Position numbers and translations under genes: made by a program. Positions 1 to 12,549 of a DNA stretch of 64,000 nucleotides are shown here, in pieces. This DNA comes from Gadus chalcogrammus (lineage: Eukaryota > Chordata > Actinopteri > Gadiformes > Gadidae), in NCBI RefSeq assembly GCF_026213295.1, contig NC_079414.1:14277107-14341106 (forward strand), in the 5' to 3' direction. Every line of letters begins with the position of its first letter. Position 1 is the stretch's first letter. The notes under the pieces are model-generated. The model did no database searches. It saw nothing but the letters and a program-made list of their open reading frames with translations, and was not told the origin of the DNA.

Positions 1-2398
1 TAAATACAACATTATATATATTCTTATATATACATATGCTTAAAAATGTGGGTTCATATATCGATGAACTTAACAATGTATCACTGCACTGACCAAAAAA
101 GGCAACGACAAAAGGCAATGACAACAATAGAAATGTTTTCCAAAACGGTTTGCGTGTTTGCGAAGCGTTGGGTGTTTACGAAAAGACAGATCAGAAGGAA
201 ACTACGGTCACTGTTACACTGGCTGAATCAGTTGGTTCTACGTCTCGTTCATCGTACACATACGTACTGGCTGTGTCTGTATACCCACAGTGTATCCAAA
301 CGCTTGTAGGTCCATATCCAGCAAATGTAGCTATTTTTTATTCTGTGTACTGTTTCTTTTCATTACTATCGAATGCTTTACTTTGTACATGTACATATGT
401 ATATAATATATATATTTTAACCAGTTTTATCCGTGTTCTTTTACCATGGTTTGGTTTGGTTTGGGAAGGCCGAGTTTCAATACTCAAGGACTAGGACGAA
501 CGCACGAAATGAAAGAAATAATCTGTGAATTTTGTACAAATCGTAGGAGAATTACTCTTGTTTTTTTCTACTGAGCCTGTTACCTATCTGTTTCTTTGGT
601 GAGGGTGGGGGAGGGACATATACGAGTGGGGGTGGGGTGGGGACGTTTCTGTAGACGGTCGGGGACTGTGCAATGATATAGTTAATTACTGAGCGAATCC
701 AGAGTATAGACTTGGAAAAAAAATGTCCGTCATGACAAATGAAATAAAGTGTTATATTTGCATGAATCCATGTATTTTTATCACTCCGAGACTTTGTGTT
801 TTGTGTGTTTTGGATGAATTTGCATCACCTGAGGAGGTCATATTGATTTAAAGACACTCATTTAGCAAATATTTATTTATTTCAATTTTTTGTGTGTTGG
901 CAATGAAAAGTTAATATATGCAAAAAGAAGACTAATGAATGAATACTTTATTCCGGACTCAAAGTTCCATTTCCAAGACAAGAATACAAATTACATGACA
1001 ATACAGATACGAGGTCACACAGATTAAAATACATATAAGCATCGATTCCAATGTTTCCACAACCCAGAGGAGTACCTTCTGTATCACTCTGTTTAGTGTC
1101 AGTGAGTGCAATTATTAGTTTGCTTTTTGACTCTAGTCGACACATAAATAATGAATAATGAATGTAAAATGATACATTTGCTGTTTGATTATAAATATGA
1201 CCTCAATTACAATCAGATTTAATTAAACCCTAATTTAAAGAGCCATAATTTGATAAACACAACCTCATTTTTTTTCCTGTATATTCATCAAAGCAAAAAA
1301 TTACATCTTCATTGTTTAAAGCAGCACTAACTGATTTCTGAGCGAAACGATGGACTCTGATCCAAAAACACAATCTCACACTTTTATTTGGACTTAATTA
1401 ACTTATTAACATACAATGATAGATAGCCAGGCAGTCCAGATCCAGCCTGAATGTGTGGGGGGTTTCTTCTTCCACACACTATAGAGTGTTTTAGTCTCTT
1501 GTGAGAGACTGCATACGATACTCTTCTATGATGAGCATCCATAGCGCGAAACAAGCAAATCGAGGGAAGATAAGGAGTTCCACGTTTACCCTTTCTCTAG
1601 GAATATTTAGATGTTTAGATGTCAGGGAATAATTTCAATTTAATCAAAGGGCTCCATCATATTTATTCAAACAAACTTGAATCTTCAGCGTTCTGTCTCA
1701 ATTCATGCATCATGTATGTTGAATGTTGATCCCTTTAATGCTCCTCAGTACAAATCTGTTGCATCTTCTGAATAAGAAACACATTTTGAATTGTGTAGTT
1801 CAAAATAGTAACATGCCTTTTTATCATCCCTTAATAAGATTATCTTGGCTGTTTGAACAAATAACTAATATTATGAAACAAAAGGATTAGTATCTTTATT
1901 CTCAAGCTCGCTGTGATGAAGGAGATGCTCTGATGGAAAACCTTGTGAAAGCTAAAGGGTGAATTAACCTTCAGCTGATGACATTGTCAAAGTTATTATA
2001 TATAATAGATATACGATATATTACACTCCAAATCAGTGTTTGGGATCTCAGGGATATTACCATTTAGAATAATACTTTTCGCCAGAATTTCTATGTGCGT
2101 GTGTATGTACGTGTGAATGTATCCCTCCCCCTAACATCACGTCACGAACACCGGTCTCGACTGTTTTTTCTGGGCCAGCAGCGCCCGTCGCCCACGGCTA
2201 CTGTTGCCCGCGGTGACTGTGGCAAGCAGTGACAGGCTGCTTGTCATTAGCAGCAACCCCCCACCCCCGGATGCGGACTGCGCCATGGACAATACATAAA
2301 TAAATAAATAAATATTAAACACACTGAATAATGCAAAGAAGAGCTTGCGTGTGTTTAGCAGGACGTATTTAGCAGGACTCTCTGGCTGGGAGGCTGAA
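1..2398. other. Unrecognised AT-rich sequence, no gene
   Basis: Small open frames at 46-309 and 150-494 have no domain I recognise and look like chance frames. A G-run cluster at about 601-645 has several runs of three to five G and could form a quadruplex. A short CpG-rich patch lies at 2,143-2,230. I see no splice-bounded exon, RNA gene or recognisable transposon. Confidence 0.6.
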
Positions 2399-2417
2399 GG
2401 GGGGGGGGGGGGGGGGG
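2399..2417. repeat. Poly-G tract
   Basis: An uninterrupted run of about 19 G. Such runs are unstable in cloning and sequencing, so its true length is uncertain. Confidence 0.9.
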
Positions 2418-2716
2418 CGTTACAGTGATCTACCAGAGGTCACCGCTCAGCAGGAAGTGGGCAGCCATGCTTGATGACCTTGTAAAAACTCTCCCAATCA
2501 GGCGTCCGTTTTATTCTTCCTCTGTTTCTCAGTTTCTGTTGTGTCGTGTACTTTGCTCTCTCTTACTTTTCTTTCTATTTTCCCTTCTTTAATTTGTTCT
2601 CTCCGTTGTGTGGCATACTTTGTTTCTCTTCCTTTCTTTGTGTGCTCTATGTTTCTATCTCTTCCTCTTTTCGGTTCTCTTCGGTTTGAGCCGAAGCAGC
2701 AGCCCATCATTGCACA

Positions 2717-2884
<168 letters not shown>

Positions 2885-2960
2885 CACAACCTCACAGTCA
2901 CACACCTAAGACTCACCAATCTCATGATACCTCTTATTCTCTATTCTATAATGATTGAAC

Positions 2961-3183
2961 TCCCTACTCTTCCTCCTCCTCTGCCCATTCTTCTCCAAAT
3001 CCTCTGCCTCCTCCACCTCCGCCTCCACCTCCTCTACCTCCTCCTCCAGCTCCCCAGCCCACTCCTCCTTCTCCTCCTCCTCCTCCTCTTCCTCCTCCTC
3101 CTTCCCAGCCTACTCCTCCTCCTCTTGCTCATCATTATATTCAGGGTCCTCCTCCCTTCCCGGCCACTCTCCTCCTCCACTTG
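2961..3183. repeat. CTC/CCT-rich polypyrimidine tract
   Basis: An imperfect CTC/CCT trinucleotide array on the plus strand with few purines. It gives serine-rich and leucine-rich open frames that are low-complexity artefacts. Its polypyrimidine nature could allow triplex formation. Confidence 0.85.
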
Positions 3184-3212
3184 CCATGTCCTCACGCTTG
3201 TTTTTCCTCTAA

Positions 3213-3434
<222 letters not shown>

Positions 3435-3534
3435 GGAGCAAGTGAGAGGGCTATGAGAGTGTTAGTCAGGTGAAACACGGGCCTGTCGTCATGGCAGCAG
3501 GAAGTGTGCATCCTGTGCTTGTAAATATATCATG

Positions 3535-4045
3535 TTGACAACCACCAACACTAGCACCAGAATCACCGCCATTACCTTCATAAACGCCATCCCCTCCAAC
3601 ACTTGAACCACAACTACCACCATAACCTTTATAAACACCACCCCCTCCGCCACCACCATGACCTTTATAAACACCACCACCACCACCACCATTACCTTCA
3701 TAAACACCACCCATTCCAACACTTGCACCACAACCAACCCCTCAACCACCATTGCCTTCATAAATACCACCCACTCCACCACAACCTCATCAACATCAAA
3801 CACTATCACTATTACCACCAGCACCCTTACCGATAAACACCACCTCCTCCTCACCAACTACCAACTCCCCCAACACTATCACTATTACCACCACCAACTC
3901 ACAAATTACTACCATCTCCACAAACACTATCCCTATCACCGCCACCACCTCCCCCATTACCTCGACCACCTCCACAAACACTATCCCTATCACCCACTCC
4001 ACCATCTCCACCAACACCATCACTGCAAGCACAATCCCCATACGT
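3535..4045. repeat. ACC-rich degenerate minisatellite
   Basis: Imperfect repetition of ACCTTCATAAACACCACC-like units, with CCA/ACC spacers and CCAACACTTGCACC-like variants. Long frames rich in Thr/His/Asn on plus, or Val/Met/Gly on minus, are open because the repeat lacks stops. I do not treat them as coding. Confidence 0.8.
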
Positions 4046-4831
4046 TAACCATGAGTTAATTAAAAATGGTGTTTAAAAAAAGTTTTGCCTTTCCTGTAAT
4101 ATTTTTGTTTCAATATCAGCCTGTTTCGTAGACATCAACTTTTACAAGCTAAACTGACGGCAAGATATAAGTGCTAAAATTATGAATGGTTCATTATTTC
4201 AATCTGAAATCTGCGATCCTGGCCCAAGGCGGGAATTATTTGGAGGTGAAGTGCAGACAGGAGGAGAATGCTGAGAGGTGATAAGAAATCAATCCATGAA
4301 ACCATCGCATCTCAAACCTCATCTTGCAACCGAACACGCAGCCTTCTCAATAGTCTTGTCATCTTCTAATAATGATTAGCCTTTTTCAAAAAAGGTTGTC
4401 GGTATACATTTTTTACATGTGCCTCCTGCATAGCTGAATAGGGCTGCAGGCCTACGCTACTGTCTTTTGTTACATATTTTTAATAACATCGGTCATTATG
4501 GTGGTACTTGGAGAGATCAATGTTTTCTGAGGTGGTACACGGTATAAAAAGTTCGAGAACCACTTGTGTAGTGCATATACCTCTCCCATAAGGCATGTGT
4601 TATGGATCAAGTCGTTTATTAATAAAAGCTAATTTATTGTCAAAGCTATTGAGACTATTGACAGAACATTAAGGCTAAATGGTACACACATGAACAAAAA
4701 ACAACTAAAGTATACACACCGCCTACAGACCTGAGCCACCGCATAATACATCCAGCCTTTTTTCTAACATGTGGGGTGTTGCCACGACTACCGTATCATC
4801 ACCCTTATTTGTTTTGTCGCTTGCAGTTTAT
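4046..4831. other. Unrecognised sequence; possible hAT-type end
   Basis: No gene seen. Around 4,540-4,572 the sequence reads AAAAGTTCGAGAACCACTTG. It resembles the inner-terminal sequence of many vertebrate hAT MITEs (AAAAGTTTGAGAACCACTG), but I could not find the partner end or a target duplication. Confidence 0.35.
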
Positions 4832-4993
4832 ATACACACATACACACACACCTAGAAATGTACACACACACACAACACACGCACATGAACACACACAAAC
4901 ACACACACCACACATACACACACAAACGTGCCCACACACACACACACACACGCATGCACGCGCATACATACAAGCAGACACACACACACACGG
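4832..4993. repeat. Interrupted (CA)n microsatellite
   Basis: CA-rich array with many interruptions (ACGC, CATG, AAAC), so probably older than the pure tracts elsewhere. It generates low-complexity frames on both strands. Confidence 0.9.
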
Positions 4994-6824
4994 TCGCAAA
5001 TAATCCACAAGACTCGTTTACTGCATGGTGGGTATCGGTTCAAATGAGCTCCAGCACAGTAAATACCTTTCCCCCACAATGCCATGAGTCAGCAACGGTC
5101 GTCCAAGTCAATGTGGCACATTATCTCCACCATCCGACCACACAAGACCGCTCTTTGTTTTCGATTGCTTTGCCCTTGAATGCACAGAGCGCAGCATCAG
5201 AAAGCAAAATATCTATCCAGCACATTTTAAATGTTACCTTATGCTAATGACTTCGTGCCTTGACAACAGTTTTTGGTTGATCATGATAAACAAACACAAC
5301 CCCAATGTTGTTTACCAGCTTAATGAGGGAAGCATGGAAACATTTCCCCTAATTGCTCAGAATGTGTGTGCATATAATGAGCTAAGACATAAACGGATGC
5401 TGTGCATGGAGCCCTTTAAACCAAGGCGGAGGTGAAGACTTTCTTTAATTGCCTCGGCTATGACAAAACAGGCGTCATGTCCCGAACTGACATTGCAAAT
5501 CCTTCTTAGGCTCACACTAGTCCCAAGCCCATAATAACCTCTGTGTGCAGAAGGATTAACAACAGCTTTCATGAATACAACAGCGGTGCCTTGAATTGAA
5601 TTTGAGTGTAGCGCTCACCTCATTAACATAACTTGTATTTACTGTGTCAACGACAAAGAGACGTGTCCGTGTTTACTCCACTGGGGAGGCCTATCTACTG
5701 TTCCGGCTCCCACGCAGACTGGAACGGCATTAGATTTACATTAATGCAGCATTGCCGTTATTGCCGTTGGTATTTTGCCGGGGGCGCATTTCTGTGTAAT
5801 GTGCATGACCGTAGTTTTAATATGAAATGCGAATTTCAAGCAGTTGCAAATACTACATGGCGGCTGAAAGAAACATCAAAAACATCAGAGTGATTTTAGT
5901 GAAATGACTACAAGACCTCTTGAAAGACATCTCATCCCAGCCATCCTTCTATATATCTGTCTCTCCATCAATCCAACCGTTCATGCAGTCATCAATTTGT
6001 GTGTTACTCTAGCCGAACATTCAGCGATCCATTCATCCATCTTCCTCTGCATCTGCCCAACCATCCATCCACCTGACTGCTGGCACATCCATCTCTCTCT
6101 CCTCCCGTCCGTCCAGTCATGTTGTCTTTTTGAGGGTTGCTGTAACAACTCGGTCATTTTATGTTCCTGTATTTGTCCTGTGTTAATGTAATTCTGTATT
6201 ATTGCCTCCATTTTCGGTAATGCAGGATTATGATTGGCTCAATTACCCAGCTTCAACTTCTGTACAGATAGCGAGAATATTGTGTAGAACAATTGCGAAT
6301 CTCACTGCTAAAGTTTTTCTTTTAATAATAAAGAACATTCAATAATGCCTCAGTGTATTAAGAAGTTGAACCTGCGTAAATGGCGCTATTTTAAGTATAA
6401 ATTGTACGTTTTTCATATTATTCTACTTATAATCAACTTCAGTTTGTCAATTGAACTGATCTCAAAACGAGAAATTGCACCAGTACTGCCAAGGAGGCTG
6501 GAAAGATCTGATTGGTTAAGGTTTATTGAATTCAATTATGTTGCATGATTGAAGTAGTAAAATACAAAGGCAACCCTTATTTCTTTGTTTGATTATAGTG
6601 TATGGGTGTGTGTGTGTGTGTATTTGTATCCGTTTGTTACGTGTGTAATCATGTGTGCGCAGTGTGTTATGTGGTTTGCATACATGTGTGTTTCGACAAT
6701 GTGTGTGTATGTATGTATTCTTTGTGTCTGCACGCTGCGCTTGTTAACGGAATTCGTGTCTAATTGCTGAGGCAGCATATTCTCCTGTTCATTTGTTATA
6801 CCCTCACACTGCCTCTTTACTAGA
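4994..6824. other. Unrecognised sequence, no gene
   Basis: Open frames such as 5,633-5,893 and 5,904-6,191 lack recognisable domains. A loose CATC/ATCC-rich stretch lies at about 5,960-6,120 and a short GT-rich stretch at 6,600-6,720. Nothing else is identifiable. Confidence 0.55.
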
Positions 6825-6999
6825 TGTGCATTGCCAAGACAACAGAGGGAGGGAGACAGAGAGAGAGAAGTAGAGGAAGAAAAGAGCAAGGCAGGTTTTA
6901 TGAGGGGTCACCTGGGACAGAATTCATTCTTGGTTTTACACACACTATTATAATCTCGCATATACACCACTATACTCATACACACACACTATTATAATC

Positions 7000-7245
7000 C
7001 TTTTACAGGAACACAGAGAACATGGATGACGCGGGTAACACAGGGAACACCGGGAACACAGGTAACACACAGGACACAACTCACCACGAACTAAAATTAT
7101 CCGACAAAGAACAAAGGAAAGACAAGGGAGGGAGCATTAATCACACAAGAGGGAAACCTGACATAGGGAGAAACAAGACCGATACCAAAGTAAAACAGGT
7201 AACACACCAAAACAAGACAAGGAAACCGACAGACCATGACAATAG
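7000..7245. repeat. Non-mirrored block with GGGAACACAGGTAACACA subrepeats
   Basis: Present only in the left foldback arm. It starts with tandem copies of a GGGAACAC / GGTAACAC motif (7,031-7,075) and continues as A/C-rich sequence ending CCGACAGACCATGACA. The wording resembles a common fish interspersed repeat terminus, so this may be a secondary insertion into the arm. The 77-codon open frame across it is not recognised as a protein. Confidence 0.45.
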
Positions 7246-7566
7246 TAGTGTGTGAGAGTATATAGTTGGGTATGTGAGAGTGAGAGAGAAGAGTAGGGTG
7301 TGTGAGAGAGTATAGTAGTGTATGTGAGAGAGTATAGTATCGTGTGAGAGAACATATACAGTAGTTGGGTATGTGAGGGATTTTAGCAGTGATTGTGAAA
7401 GAGTATAGTAGTGTTTAAGAGAGTATATAGTTAGGTATGTGCGAGAGTATAGTTGTTCATGCAAGATAATATATTAGTGTATGTGAGAGAGTATAGTAGT
7501 GTATGTGAGAGAGAATAGCAGTGTGTGTGAGAGAGTATAGTTGTTTATGCAAGATAATATAGTAGT
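7246..7566. repeat. Tandem GAGAGTATAGTAGTGTATGT subrepeats, left arm
   Basis: About 14 degenerate units of roughly 20 bp, mirrored by ACTCTCTCACATACACTACT-type units at 8,698-8,930 in the right arm. Unit number differs between the arms, as expected for slippage or unequal exchange after the arms formed. Confidence 0.8.
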
Positions 7567-7900
7567 ATGTGTTTGGATGAAACGGAAGTCAGTTTGATTC
7601 CTCAGTTCCTGATTGGCTGACAGAAGAGGCGGTAGCTTCTGCGCTCAAAATACTGAGGTGTCATTTCATTCCGGAATTTCCAGCGATTCTGTTATGTTGC
7701 ATTTGCACCAAAAAATGATTTGGTCGCTTGTTGTCATGGTCGCCTGAGTTTGAGAGAGGCTTCCTCTTGTGACCGCCAATTAATTCTCAACCTTGGCCAG
7801 TGTCTACGTGTTGTGGAAGTACCAGAGACGTCAGAGAAACCGAGGCAGTCGTTTAGGATTCGTAATATCATCCGTTGTATAAAATATTCTAATCTAGAAC

Positions 7901-8034
7901 CAGATTGAACCGCGACATGGAGGAGAAAGGGATTGTTGCCGAGGTTGCGGACTCCCGGAGCTCTTCCGACCCCCGGAGCTAAGCTCCCGAACCCGGCCTG
8001 AGGAGCTCAAAGCTCCATGTCGCGGTTCAATCTG
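7901..8034. repeat. Inner hairpin with perfect 22-bp arms
   Basis: 7,901-7,922 and 8,013-8,034 are exact reverse complements (core AACCGCGACATGGAG) around a 90-bp GC-rich loop that repeats GGAGCTC-type motifs. The left arm and adjoining bases (7,908-7,940) match 35,167-35,199 with one difference in 33, so this is a dispersed module nested in the foldback core. Confidence 0.85.
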
Positions 8035-8342
8035 TACTTCAGATTGATGTGGAAGGACCAGAGACGTCGGATAACCCGACGCAGTCGTTAAGATTAAGAA
8101 TATCGCCCGGAGGCGCACACATCTTTTGGTCGTGATATTACACATATTGTAATGACCGAGGAAGTGGCAGTGAATGAACTATTGCTTAGTCAGCGATTTA
8201 TTAGACCGCCGCTAAACCGTTGGAACACACACAAGACTGGTAACCACGACAACCCCGGTAACCACAACAAACCCTGCAAAGCCGAATCCCCACGAGAGCT
8301 TCCCCCGCTAAGGCCCGCCCCCATCTCTCAAACCCTTTGACG

Positions 8343-8398
8343 ACAAAATTATATTATATATTATATTATCTATATATTATATAATTTTATATTATTTC
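8343..8398. repeat. AT-rich ATTATATTATAT block
   Basis: Degenerate TATATT/ATTATA low-complexity sequence close to the inner edge of the right foldback arm; likely easily melted or cruciform-prone. Confidence 0.8.
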
Positions 8399-8697
8399 GA
8401 TTTAGAACTCCAGGACTCCCGCCGGAGCTCCCGGAGTGTCCCGGAGATTTGAATATTTTGTCCAAGGGATGATATTATGAATCCTAAACGACGTTGGTTT
8501 CTCTGACGTCTCTGAATTGGCGGTCACAAGAGGAACCCTCTCTCAAACTCAGGTGACCACGCGAGCAAGCAACCAAATATTTTTTTGATGTGAACGCAGC
8601 ATAACAGAATCGCTGGAAATTACTGAGTGAAAGAGCGCTACCGCCTCTTCTGTCAGCCAATCCGGAACTGAGGAATCAAACTCACTTCCGTTTCATT

Positions 8698-8930
8698 CAA
8701 ACTCTCTCACACACACTACTATACTCTCTCACACACAACACTATTCTCTCTCACACATACTACAATGTTCTCTTGTATAAAAAACTATACTCTCTCACAT
8801 ACACTACTATTCCCTCTCACATACACACCACTATACTCTCCCACATACCCAACTATATACTCTCTCACATACATTAATATACTCTCTCACTTACACGACT
8901 ATTTACTCTCATCCATACATGTAAATGGAG
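8698..8930. repeat. Tandem ACTCTCTCACATACACTACT subrepeats, right arm
   Basis: Mirror of the left-arm array, with about ten units of 18-22 bp on the opposite strand. The array ends in a switch to GTGTGTATGTATGAGTATAG that begins the outer arm block. Confidence 0.8.
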
Positions 8931-9100
8931 TATAATAGTGTGTATGTATGAGTATAGTGTTGATTATGCGAGATTATAAAAGTGTGTGTAAGACCAAGTA
9001 TGAATTATGTCCCAGGCAGCCCCTCATTAGGTTTGTATCTTCCCTCCTCCATTTTTTCCCTCCCCTACTCACCTTCGTTCCCTCCCTCTGATAATGCATT

Positions 9101-12100
9101 TTCTTGGTGAACTTAACTCAAAAGTATACTGAGAGTGAAGGCAGAACTTCTTAAAAAGATACAGTATATGCGGCTGGTGTTTGTCTCCGGCTGTTTTGGA
9201 AAAAGGAAACACTGGGAGTAAACTTTTAATGAGGTCCGTATGCACTATTAGCTTCCTTTAGCTCGGTTTTTAAACCTCTCTGCAGCGACTCTGTTTCCTT
9301 TGTTTCGTCTCATGCTAACGATGCTGACACCACAATCTAGAGTAGACCCTAATTCCGTGGTTCCCAGTCTTTGTGACCCCATTTTGTTGCTCTGAAAATG
9401 TTTATAGCCCCAGCACTTCCACACACACTTCATTGTAATCCTATAGAAACATCTGCCAGTGATATCAATGCCCTAGGGTTCCCCCAAGGGTGATTTGTCT
9501 TAACCTCTTTATGACCTAAATACCATGAAAAAAATAACTTCAGTGAACTCAGCTGAAATCCGAATAAATTAATACTATTATTTTTATTTATCTGATCGTG
9601 ACTTACTTTAACTTACATTTCTGTTTCTTGCTCTCTCTCTTCTTCCAAGAGCAGCCTGAATAACTCTGGAATGAAGGAATAACAGCATGAATGTAGTGTC
9701 GGTGGGAGATTTATGCTAAAGCCTGGGCTAGTGAGGCAGCTTGAAGTGAACAAAACTGGGTTTCAGTTGGAGACTAAGGAAAAAACAGCTTTGAAAAGGG
9801 CTTTCATTTCAATTCAAAACTTCAAGAACCACTTTCGAGTCATCCAAGCCTAAACTCTGGAGGTAGACACTTCTAAAAGCAGAACTTCTCCTTCGAGAAC
9901 GGTATTTTGAATGGAACCCATCCTTTGTGAACACTTAATTATTTTGAGTTGCTTACAGATCAAAATACATGTCATACAAAATGTCTTCTAAGGAATGTCA
10001 AGGTGCTACATGAAAAGCATGAATACAGTTTATTTACTAATAAGATCAAGTACGTTATTATTAATACTATTATGTTCTTATTTTTGCATTTTGCTGTCAA
10101 TGACTGCTGCATGTTTTTGTTTGATTATGTAAAAACGTTAAACGTGATAGTCCATGGTCAGACTTTTCCATTAAGGCTTAAATTTTATCAAATTCAAAAG
10201 GTGATGTTATTACAATGATGTTCTTTCATCACGCTTTTAGAACGCTCTTCTTCCAGCGCTCGTCAAAATTGTAGATGTGGGTAGAATCGTTGAAAGAATA
10301 GGGGTCCCATGGGTATGGATACTAAATGCAATAAGATAATAGTGAAGATATAGTGTATGAATCCTTATTGGAAAGTAAAGGGCAGCAATATGAAATAAAA
10401 AGAGATTACAAAAAATTACAACATCAAATTCTTCAAACAAATGGTAGTAGAAATGTAGACGCAGAAATACATGTAAAATATATACAAAGTATATGCTATA
10501 TTCTTTTAACCTAACCAACACAATGGTAATAGCAGTTGTAGCAAGAGATGACCACCAAAATATACTATCAGGATGGGGGGTCTGGGAATTTACCTGAACT
10601 TCCCTCCTAATTGCATTGCGGGTAAAATACAATGGCTGGACCAAGGCCAGGAACATTAGCCAGGGGATCTTTCCCTCGTAACATGAAAAAGGTTAACTGC
10701 CGGGGTCATCAATCATTTCTAAAATCACCGGCCCCCAGTCTGTGTGTGGCTCCTTAATGGGTGCCCATTATGCCACCGCTGAGGGTTTCTGCCACTCTTA
10801 ATTGGAAGAACAGCACAGAATATAATTAAATTCAAACAGTCACTCCAATGTACAACCAGCGGTGACCCCACAGGTCCAATCAGGGCATTCCCCCTGCCCT
10901 GCATTCAGTAGGGACCCTTCCTGGTCTAGGTTAAGAGCTGTTTAATTAAACCATCAGGGATTGGCAGCAGGTCTTTAGATTGACTGCCGAGTTTGGCTTG
11001 GGAGTAGTTCAAAATATCTGTGCTTTGCGAGTTCTTTAATACGGTTTGAGGAAGCACAGGGAGCTCTGCATTATTTAATACCCCCAGGTGATAGTTAACA
11101 TACTAATGACCACCTTCACTCCTTTGGATAGGCAGTTCAACCTTCATTCAAAGCTATATTTAAACCAAGATAGGGTAGATCTTGTTCTTTACATCAACGA
11201 GTTTGACCAACTTACGTCACGACCTCGCCCCGCCGTTGATGGTAATCTCGGCCCATGGCCCCATGGCCCCATCACCCCATCGATCCAGTAGCTCTTTTAA
11301 CTCACCAGCCCAGCCTGCTCCCTTGCTAACTGCCGGAGCATGAATCCCAGAGTACAGGATCCCCCCCCCCCAGACAGCTTCCATGCTTGACCAAAGTCCT
11401 ACTCAAGCTTTTCCTCTAGCTTTGCACCATCTAGAAGGATGGATCGCTCAGAGGACAGGAGATCAGTACAGATGACCTGAGTTCCCTTTAACCAGAATAC
11501 TTAGTGATTTCCTCTCTGAGAGCGGTGCCAATGACTTTAACATCTGGTCAATACCTGGACCAGGGGCCAGGACAGGTTAGTGGATGCTCCACTACGAGCC
11601 AAATGTCCACAGTCTACCCGTAGGCATCCCTGAGCAAGATGCACGAACCGAGAGCCACATTTAATTAAGTTGCGCAGGAAAGTGTAAGAGGGGGAATTTT
11701 TAACTGCTTGGAATGATGCCTAAGCATTCACTTCCGAATCAAAATATGTGCTCAGTTCCCGGTTGTAAGAATGTATGCTAGAACGAGACTGTCAACTGAA
11801 CACATATTTTCGTCCTTCCCACGCTGCGCCACATTGCAATCGGTGGGTTGAAGCAATAGAAATGTAGCCTACCGTTTGATAAAAAATTCACCACTGTTCA
11901 CAGGACCAGGATTTACTAATCAAGAATGATAATTGCTCTCCTCAGTCCCTGGGAGTAAACACAGAATCTTAACTTTTTGTTTGATTCGTTCATTTGTAGG
12001 CACTATTTCAGAAAGCTACCTCTCCATGGCAGTTTGTTCGTGCTTTATTGGATTTTGACCAAACAAAGAAACAGCTATGGGTGCTGCCTAACATTCTGAA

Positions 12101-12239
12101 TAATTACCTTTATCCTCATGAATGTCATGGCCAAAGTTGTGGTGCTGTGGCTGTTTCCCAAAGTGAAGGAAGCATGCTCAACGGCCGCCCATTTAAGGAC
12201 GCTACATCATAGAACGCCGACAAGCACTGTTCCTAATCT
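9101..12239. other. Unrecognised sequence, no gene
   Basis: No coding exon or transposon recognised. A hAT-like phrase (CCGTGGTTCCCAGTCTTTGT) sits at about 9,355-9,375 without a partner end. The stretch 10,690-11,090 has balanced composition and homeodomain-type motifs (TTTAATTAAA) and few simple repeats, so it is a possible but untested conserved noncoding element. The minus-strand frame 10,237-10,656 has no recognisable domain. Confidence 0.5.
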
Positions 12240-12466
12240 CGTGCCTTACCTTTGTTCTCTTTTGCCTTTAGTTGTTTTGGATCTACACCTCCAGCCTGCC
12301 TGCTTCACTCCCTCCAGCCTGATGCGCCCCACTCTCCAACCTGCCCCTTGCCTCACTCCTGGTTATACAAAATAAACCTGTTCACCTTCACTCCAACTCC
12401 TGTCCTGTCTCTGTGTTCTGCTCTTGGGTCCAGCAGCTATCGCTCCCCTAACAATAAACAGATTAA
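12240..12466 (+). repeat. LTR- or LINE-like 3' segment with polyadenylation signal
   Basis: A C/T-rich stretch leads to AATAAACCTGTTCACC (about 12,370) and then GTGTTCTGCTCTTGGGTCC. Pyrimidine-rich DNA, an AATAAA and a TGGGTCC block is the layout of the R-U5 part of fish retroelements as I remember them. No partner LTR is visible, so it could be a solo remnant or chance. A second AATAAA lies at about 12,454. Confidence 0.35.
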
Positions 12467-12549
12467 AATTGCTCAGTTTTGTCAAAATCGAGACACAGGA
12501 TAAACAACCGCCTCACAGAGAACAAATAAAAGCAAATAACAAAAGACAA

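Larger units (their letters stand above)
6825..9100. mobile_element. Large foldback-type element with long inverted arms
   Basis: The left part is repeated in inverted orientation on the right. The outer blocks 6,901-6,997 and about 8,930-9,026 match as reverse complements, including TGAGGGG, CTGGGACA and TAATCTCGCAT. The inner blocks 7,574-7,880 and 8,472-8,698 also match, including GACAGAAGAGGCGGTAGC and its mirror. Between them each arm holds tandem GAGAGTATAGTAGTGTATGT-like subrepeats. The left arm (about 1,050 bp) exceeds the right (about 635 bp) because of more subrepeats, an extra block at about 7,000-7,245 and a 40-45 bp difference near 7,774-7,818. The core (7,881-8,464) holds an inner hairpin and an AT-rich block. 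No transposase fragment or clear target duplication was found. Long arms with tandem subrepeats resemble Foldback-class elements; an inverted duplication is the alternative. Confidence 0.7.

Noticed and set aside
10237..10656. 139-codon minus frame with hydrophobic stretches
   Set aside because: AT-rich DNA gives Phe/Tyr/Leu-rich frames; no family recognised, no neighbouring exon signals.
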